Below are positions 59,147 to 64,000 of a stretch of 64,000 bases of DNA, piece after piece; position 1 is the stretch's first letter; each line of letters starts with the position of its first letter. The position numbers and the translations under genes were made by a program. The notes under the pieces were generated by a model. The model was not told the origin of the DNA. It ran no database searches and worked only from the letters and a program-made list of their open reading frames with translations. The stretch is from assembly GCF_963675395.1 (NCBI RefSeq), contig NZ_OY776223.1, positions 62,001 to 126,000 of the forward strand, given 5' to 3'. The DNA is from an uncultured Vibrio sp. Its GTDB lineage: Bacteria > Pseudomonadota > Gammaproteobacteria > Enterobacterales > Vibrionaceae.

Positions 59147-59997
59147 TGAGCCGACGCCTGGACCTGGACAATCACCATCATAGTCTGAACGAAATTATAA
59201 AAATCTTGGATGCGATGAAAATGTTAGCTTATATGGAAACGCACAAGTTGGGTGCATTCCTTGACACTCAACATCGTGCGTTGGATGCCATCAGTTCAGC
59301 GGCTAACGACTTTCTTAGTTTTTATCCTGGAGCCCAATTAAAAGAGTCAGAAGTCTTCCCGGTTTATCTTTTAATTGGATCCGAACGCGGGTTCTGTGGT
59401 GACTTCAATCAGGAACTGGTGGATTATATTGAGCAGCTCTTAATGATTCCTTCCAATGTAAAGCCGACTTTAATTATTGTTGGCCGCAAGCTCGAAAACT
59501 TAATGCAAGACGAAGTGGATGTATATGCGCAGATAGAGGGGCCTAATGTTGTCGAAGACGTGCCCACCGTTCTCGAACAAACGGTTCAAGTACTGACAAA
59601 GATCCAGCAGCAACAGCCGTTGATGAGCTTATACAGTGTCTACCACAGTGGTGAACAAGGGATTACCACAAAAAAATTATTGCCGCCATTTCAGCATAAC
59701 GATCAACAGCCAGCGAATTTTCAGACTCCTCCGCAGCTCAACTTACCCCCGGCAGACTTTTTACTCAAAGTTGCCGAACAGTTTCTTTTTACTGCTCTGC
59801 ATGAAACCGTTTATACCTCCATGTTAGAGGAAAATCACAATCGAATCATGCATCTTGAAGGTGCGGTTAAACACCTTGAGACTAAAGCAGATGAATTGAC
59901 CCAGCAATGTCATATTTTACGCCGAGAAGAGATCACCGAAGAAATAGAAGTCATGTTACTTAACGCGACGAGTTTTGACGACTTACCCACTGATTGA
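59146..59997 (+). CDS. atpG: N-type ATPase subunit gamma
   Basis: 283 residues from ATG 59146 (GTG 59143 adjacent). N- and C-terminal long helices (SLNEIIKILDAMKMLAYMETHKLG; TSMLEENHNRIMHLEGAVKHLETKADELTQQCHILRREEITEEIEVM) form the rotor shaft, with a central domain containing YLLIGSERGFCGDFNQELVDYI. Last gene of the operon; no strong plus-strand terminator follows directly. Confidence 0.9.
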   Translation: MSRRLDLDNHHHSLNEIIKILDAMKMLAYMETHKLGAFLDTQHRALDAISSAANDFLSFYPGAQLKESEVFPVYLLIGSERGFCGDFNQELVDYIEQLLMIPSNVKPTLIIVGRKLENLMQDEVDVYAQIEGPNVVEDVPTVLEQTVQVLTKIQQQQPLMSLYSVYHSGEQGITTKKLLPPFQHNDQQPANFQTPPQLNLPPADFLLKVAEQFLFTALHETVYTSMLEENHNRIMHLEGAVKHLETKADELTQQCHILRREEITEEIEVMLLNATSFDDLPTD

Positions 59998-60180
59998 ATA
60001 CTCATGTGGCATTGAGGGGACACGCCTTAGCAACTGTGCGGTTACGATGGTTAAGTCTTGAGTCGGCGAAGTCTACCAGGTTTATTCTGTTTGCTTTGCT
60101 ACCATTGGTAGAGATGAAAAAGCCGATGGCGAACCATCGGCTTGAGATGACACTGAACTGCTTTGAGTGCAACTTTCAGA
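59998..60180. other. Intergenic between convergent atpG and tcyP
   Basis: 183 bp; contains the terminator described at 60117-60143 and no gene. Confidence 0.5.
60117..60143 (-). terminator. Rho-independent terminator of tcyP
   Basis: On the minus strand AAGCCGATGG-TTCG-CCATCGGCTT is followed by a T run (TTTTT counting the stem end). The stem is a perfect 10 bp. It ends the tcyP transcript and may also slow transcripts arriving from atpG. Confidence 0.88.
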
Positions 60181-61554
60181 TCACGCTTTTGCCTCTTCTG
60201 GCTTTGCGTCAGCTTGAGTTGATTTCAATAGTCTACTAGTGATAGTTCCTGCCGTCATAGAACCTGAAACGTTAAGCGCAGTACGCGCCATATCGATTAG
60301 TGGCTCGATAGAGATAAGCAGCGCTGCGATAGTCACTGGCAAGCCCATAGCCGGAAGCACGATCAGAGCAGCAAAAGTTGCGCCGCCGCCAACACCCGCG
60401 ATACCGAACGAGCTGATGGTGATAATAGCAATCAGTGACAGGATAAAGTTGAACTCTAATGGGTTAATACCCATTGTTGGCGCAACCATTACAGCAAGCA
60501 TCGCTGGGTAAATACCTGCACAACCATTTTGACCAATCGTTGCACCAAATGATGCTGAAAGGTTAGCAATCGCTGGTGGCACGTTTAACTTGGTGATTTG
60601 AGCTTCTACGTTTAGAGGAATCGTTGCTGCTGAGCTACGTGACGTAAAGGCGAACGTCAGTACAGGCCAAATTTTCTTGAAGTATTCTGCTGGGCTAACG
60701 CCAACAAAAGAAACCAGAATTCCGTGCACAACAAACATCAATGCAATCGCGACGTAAGACGCAACGATAAAGCCGAGCAGATTCAGAATATCCGCTGCAC
60801 TTGATGTCGCGACAACTTTGGTCATCAATGCCGCGATGCCGTATGGTGTTAGCGCCATGATCATCTTAACTAAGCGCATGACAATAGACTGAGCCGCTTC
60901 AACGAAAGTGCGGATTGGGGCTTCCAATTCTGCTTTTTCCATCATTACTTTGCGTGCTGCAATACCCGTTAAAACACCAAAGATAACAACCGCAATAATA
61001 GACGTTGATCGTGCGCCAGTGAGATCGGCAAATGGGTTAGTCGGAATAAAGCTAACCAGCATTTGTGGAATGGTCAGGTCGCTTACCGTTCCTGCGCGGT
61101 TTTCCAATACTGCAATACGGGCCGTTTCACGAGCACCTTCAGTCAGGCCTTCTGCCGACAGGCCAAATGCAGACGTGACGAAAATACCAATTAATGCTGA
61201 GATCGCCGTTGTGATAAGCAGGACTGAAATTGCTAGGCCGGAAATCTTGCCTAGCGAGCCGCCTTTTTCCAGCTTCACAACCGCTGAGATCATCGATACC
61301 AAAACAAGTGGCATGATCACCATTTTCAGCAGGCCAACATAGCCACTACCAACAATAGCAACCCATGAAAGTGTTTCAGAAATAACGCTGCTGCTTTCAC
61401 CGTGGATCAGTTGAAGCGCAAGACCAAAAAGTGAGCCAGTGACAAGGCCAATTAAAACGAGTCGAGAAAGGGTGTTTTGTTTCTGTTGCTGGTTAAAAAG
61501 AAAGAATAATATGCCAACAAAGACTGCAAGTGAGGCAATTACTGCAAAATTCAT
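60181..61554 (-). CDS. tcyP: L-cystine symporter TcyP (DAACS family)
   Basis: 457 residues, eight or more membrane helices and re-entrant loops. [60 protein letters not shown] and [20 protein letters not shown] are the signature of TcyP/YdjN, which imports cystine with H+ or Na+. Length equals the E. coli protein (463). ATG 61554 is preceded by TAAGGTAAG. Single-gene unit with its own terminator. Confidence 0.92.
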   Translation of the reverse strand: MNFAVIASLAVFVGILFFLFNQQQKQNTLSRLVLIGLVTGSLFGLALQLIHGESSSVISETLSWVAIVGSGYVGLLKMVIMPLVLVSMISAVVKLEKGGSLGKISGLAISVLLITTAISALIGIFVTSAFGLSAEGLTEGARETARIAVLENRAGTVSDLTIPQMLVSFIPTNPFADLTGARSTSIIAVVIFGVLTGIAARKVMMEKAELEAPIRTFVEAAQSIVMRLVKMIMALTPYGIAALMTKVVATSSAADILNLLGFIVASYVAIALMFVVHGILVSFVGVSPAEYFKKIWPVLTFAFTSRSSAATIPLNVEAQITKLNVPPAIANLSASFGATIGQNGCAGIYPAMLAVMVAPTMGINPLEFNFILSLIAIITISSFGIAGVGGGATFAALIVLPAMGLPVTIAALLISIEPLIDMARTALNVSGSMTAGTITSRLLKSTQADAKPEEAKA

Positions 61555-61739
61555 ACTCTTACCTTAGTGCTCAGTTAATATGCTGAGGGTTGTATACGCG
61601 ATGATAAAGGGGCAGTAAGATAGCTTTCAATATATAACTTTTAAAATGATTAACGAGTATTAGATATATCAAAATAGAATATGTTTGGCGTAAGTTCCGC
61701 TTTAAACATGTGCTCGGTACGTATTTTCCGCCGTTGTGG
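61555..61739. other. Intergenic, promoter region of tcyP
   Basis: 185 bp, AT-rich. An inverted repeat CTCAG-N8-CTGAG lies near 61570-61590 close to the tcyP start. No gene is seen. Confidence 0.35.
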
Positions 61740-62429
61740 CTAGTCGTAGTGGCGCAATAAATCGAGCATTTCTCTGCGTTGCAAATAAATGATGGAGTCT
61801 TCTTGATAGCTGAAAATCTGATAAATCATAGCCTTGGCGACGACTTCGGCATCAATCGGAATAAAGTTAGATAGTTTTCCAAACATTAATGGACGAATCA
61901 CGCTAAAAATCCTTTGAACGATTTTCTCATCCTTTCTTGGCTGTTCGCGTTGGCCAACAAGTGGCCCCGGACGGACGAACACCACTTCGTCAAATCCCAT
62001 TTTTTCTATGTTTGCTTCCATCTGCCCTTTACAAGCCAAGTAATGCGAGGGCGATTTACTGTTGGCGCCAAGACTGGAAACCACAGCGATTCGCTTCACA
62101 CCGATCATTTTCATTTGCCTGGCAACGGTTGTCACCAGGTCTACATCAACCTTGCGCAAACTCTCTTTACTGCCGGCTTGTTTGAGTGTGGTACCTAAAC
62201 AGATAAAACCGATTTCTGGCGTCAGGTGTTGCTCATCCCAATTTAAAATAGAAAGATCAGCGTCGATCATTGGAACGATTTTTTGCTCAGGATCCGAGAT
62301 GCCGGTAAGAGGGCGTCTGGAAAGTGAATATAAGGTGTGTATACCCGGTTGGGAAACTAATTGTGTAATCACTTTGCTGCCAACTAAGCCAGAGGCTCCA
62401 GCAATAATCACACAGGTGTTGTTACTCAT
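61740..62429 (-). CDS. NAD(P)-binding SDR-like oxidoreductase (NmrA/TIP30-like)
   Basis: 229 residues from ATG 62429 (GAGAGAAG upstream). Rossmann motif CVIIAGASGLVGSKVITQL at the N-terminus, IGFICLGTTLKQAGSKESLRKVDVD, VVSSLGANSKSPSHYLACKGQMEANIE with the YxxxK pair, and FVRPGPLVGQREQPR. Atypical short-chain dehydrogenase of the epimerase/TIP30 group; substrate unknown. Confidence 0.85.
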   Translation of the reverse strand: MSNNTCVIIAGASGLVGSKVITQLVSQPGIHTLYSLSRRPLTGISDPEQKIVPMIDADLSILNWDEQHLTPEIGFICLGTTLKQAGSKESLRKVDVDLVTTVARQMKMIGVKRIAVVSSLGANSKSPSHYLACKGQMEANIEKMGFDEVVFVRPGPLVGQREQPRKDEKIVQRIFSVIRPLMFGKLSNFIPIDAEVVAKAMIYQIFSYQEDSIIYLQRREMLDLLRHYD

Positions 62430-62619
62430 GCTTCTTCTCTCAAATGGCAGAAATCGTGTATTGATTGTAGCCGATTTCAATCACTTATACTCAGCTTTTA
62501 CCTGGCATGAGAGCGACTACACAAATAGTAGTCGATGCTGCGTCTAAACAGTACGATGTAGCTTTACTGCACAAATCGACACTATTTGGTGAAAAGTTTT
62601 CGTAATAAGGAGAAAGTAG

Positions 62620-62712
62620 GTGAATTACCTTCCGAGAAAGGTACACTATTTTTCTTTATTGTTTGAATTTGCGATATTATTTCGGTTCACGTGTATCAAG
62701 GAAGAGAAATGA
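62620..62712 (+). CDS. Possible 30-residue leader ORF
   Basis: GTG 62620 lies seven bases after AAGGAG and encodes MNYLPRKVHYFSLLFEFAIL plus ten more residues. Its TGA overlaps the ATG of the next small ORF (ATGA at 62709-62712), which suggests translational coupling. Too short for confidence; no homology is known to me. Confidence 0.3.
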   Translation: MNYLPRKVHYFSLLFEFAILFRFTCIKEEK

Positions 62713-62873
62713 ACGTAGACATAAGCACTCTTGCCCCGACGCAGGTATACCATCTAATAACTCAGGGCGACAGATTGAAAGTGGACGCATTAGCCGTTGA
62801 TCCGCTCTCCCGTTTAGGCGGGAGTGAGTACGCCACTTTAGATAAAACTTTCTCAATTGCTCGTCCCCAATAA
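62709..62873 (+). CDS. Small protein upstream of cobT
   Basis: 54 residues from ATG 62709 behind AAGGAAGAG. MNVDISTLAPTQVYHLITQG, then DRLKVDALAVDPLSRLGGSEYATL. Soluble, no membrane segment, no known family. The stop is 18 nt before cobT, so both are probably cotranscribed. Confidence 0.55.
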   Translation: MNVDISTLAPTQVYHLITQGDRLKVDALAVDPLSRLGGSEYATLDKTFSIARPQ

Positions 62874-62891
62874 ATAAAAGGAACCGAACAC

Positions 62892-63935
62892 ATGGACCGC
62901 ACTTTCGCCGCTGATATTCAAGCGCGTATTGATAACAAGACCAAACCAGTTGGATCATTAGGGCTGCTTGAAAAAGTCGCTCTGGAACTGGCACTGATAC
63001 AAAGCCAAGATCAAAGCGCAGCGGTAGAACAAATTACAATTCGTCAGCCAACCATGCTGGTATTTGCTGGTGACCATGGTGTAGCCGAAGAGGGCGTCAG
63101 CATTGCGCCTAGCGCTGTCACGCAACAAATGGTCGCTAACTTTCTCGCTGGCGGCGCGGCAATCAACTGTTTTTGCGAGCTTAACCAAATCCAATTCAAA
63201 GTGATCGATTGTGGCATGTTATCACCGATAGAGACGCTGGTACCGGACTTTAAATCGCATCCGAACTTGATAGAGAAACGCCTTGGCAATGGCACTGCGA
63301 ACTTCTCTAAACAAACTGCTATGTCTCTAGAACAAGTGGCGCTTGGTTTGGAGTATGGCGCGAAGGTGGCAGAGCAAGCTATTTTGTCTGGCTCCAATCT
63401 TCTAATGTTTGGAGAGATGGGAATCGGCAACACAAGTTCTGCTTCTGCATTGTTAACCGCACTGAGCCCGCTTGAAGTGGATCACTGTGTCGGACTGGGC
63501 ACTGGCATCAGTCAAGACCAGTTAAATCGTAAGATTAAAGCCGTTGCCCACGGTGTGTCGCGTTGTCACGAACTGGATACGAAAGAAGTACTAGCCCAAG
63601 TGGGTGGGTTTGAAATAGTCCAAATGATTGGTGCATTTTTGGAAGCAAAACGTCTTAAGACGCCAGTGTTAGTTGATGGTTTCATTGTTTCAGTCGCGGC
63701 ATACATCGCCACACTGCTTGATGAAGAGGCGAGAGACTACATGTTGTTTGCACACTGCTCCGAAGAAGCGGGACATAAATTCGTACTGGAATATTTGCAA
63801 GCAGAGCCCCTATTGGATCTTGGCCTGCGCTTAGGTGAGGGAACGGGGGCGGCACTGGCTTTACCGTTAGTCAAAGCGGCAGCGCAGTTTTACAACAATA
63901 TGGCGAGTTTCGAGAGCGCGGGAGTAACCGTTTAG
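62892..63935 (+). CDS. cobT: Nicotinate-nucleotide--dimethylbenzimidazole phosphoribosyltransferase
   Basis: 347 residues, the usual CobT length. [80 protein letters not shown] and [19 protein letters not shown] (catalytic Glu region) are family signatures. It makes alpha-ribazole phosphate for the lower ligand of cobalamin. The next gene starts within its stop codon and looks like cobS, consistent with a nucleotide-loop assembly operon. No B12 riboswitch was recognised upstream. Confidence 0.94.
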   Translation: MDRTFAADIQARIDNKTKPVGSLGLLEKVALELALIQSQDQSAAVEQITIRQPTMLVFAGDHGVAEEGVSIAPSAVTQQMVANFLAGGAAINCFCELNQIQFKVIDCGMLSPIETLVPDFKSHPNLIEKRLGNGTANFSKQTAMSLEQVALGLEYGAKVAEQAILSGSNLLMFGEMGIGNTSSASALLTALSPLEVDHCVGLGTGISQDQLNRKIKAVAHGVSRCHELDTKEVLAQVGGFEIVQMIGAFLEAKRLKTPVLVDGFIVSVAAYIATLLDEEARDYMLFAHCSEEAGHKFVLEYLQAEPLLDLGLRLGEGTGAALALPLVKAAAQFYNNMASFESAGVTV

Positions 63936-64000
63936 TGTCAGAAACACCTCATCAAGCAAACACAGGTAGCTGGCATTATCAATGGGAGCTTTTCCTGTTA
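63935..64000 (+). CDS. cobS: Probable cobalamin synthase CobS, 5' end only
   Basis: GTG 63935 overlaps the cobT stop. MSETPHQANTGSWHYQWELF runs off the right edge. The WHYQWELFLL start and the position after cobT fit CobS (adenosylcobinamide-GDP ribazoletransferase), but only 22 residues are visible. Confidence 0.6.
   Translation, partial: MSETPHQANTGSWHYQWELFLL

Noticed and set aside
60239..61342. Plus-strand ORFs of 90 and 144 residues
   Set aside because: Antisense shadows of tcyP.
62062..62547. 161-residue plus-strand ORF
   Set aside because: Antisense to the SDR-like gene, which has clear Rossmann and YxxxK motifs.
62430..62700. Cobalamin riboswitch upstream of cobT
   Set aside because: No B12-box-like conserved segment was recognised in the 200 bp before the small ORFs.

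Overview
The window is the distal part of a Vibrio chromosomal integron (superintegron), followed by ordinary Vibrio chromosomal genes. The genus call rests on about 120-bp VCR-type attC repeats starting TAACAA and ending GGCGTTA, on cassette content typical of vibrios, and on the flanking tcyP, cobT and acrylate/fumarate-reductase-type genes. A Harveyi-clade species (V. parahaemolyticus, V. alginolyticus, V. harveyi group) is the best guess; the sequence alone does not settle it. No integron integrase gene (intI) lies in the window.

Layout. 1-768: 5' part of a P4-type tyrosine recombinase on the minus strand, running off the left edge. 951-48953: the cassette array, with 36 attC sites plus a truncated last one. 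Its cassettes encode five toxin-antitoxin pairs (RelBE-like, two BrnTA, two Phd/YefM-RelE/ParE), GNAT acetyltransferases (one frameshifted), a K+ channel, an Mrr-like restriction endonuclease, a DUF6602 protein, two proteins with HEPN-like R-x4-H motifs, a frameshifted trypco2-like gene, secreted and membrane proteins of unknown role, and many cassettes with no convincing gene. 48867-53083: an ApbE flavin transferase and an OYE/FMN-bind/FAD-binding reductase of the acrylate/fumarate reductase type. About 53372-53690: an IS5-family remnant. 53844-59997: an alternative (N-type) F1Fo ATPase operon in the order atpD-C-Q-B-E-F-A-G. 60181-64000: tcyP (cystine symporter), an NAD(P)-binding SDR-like gene, two small ORFs, cobT and the start of a probable cobS.

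The array is heavily loaded with insertion sequences. Nine copies of one IS1111-type element (1336 bp) and three of another (1366 bp) sit inside attC sites, always at the same position and orientation. Five copies of an IS30-family element lie exactly 5 nt upstream of an attC. One IS21-family element lies in an empty cassette. The non-coding ends of both IS1111-type elements contain pairs of short segments that match the two halves of their attC targets on opposite strands, as expected for the guide loop of a bridge RNA/seekRNA.

Each cassette's first bases after GTTA are the reverse complement of its last bases before TAAC, often for 9-13 nt. Where this could be checked, the pairing holds except at four of the five IS30 copies, which also lack a target duplication. 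This indicates that recombination between IS30 copies has joined halves of different cassettes. Of the regions outside the array, the N-ATPase operon is the most unusual: its b subunit carries a delta-like C-terminus, atpR is absent, the alpha P-loop Lys is Arg, and the c subunit keeps only some of the Na+ ligands.
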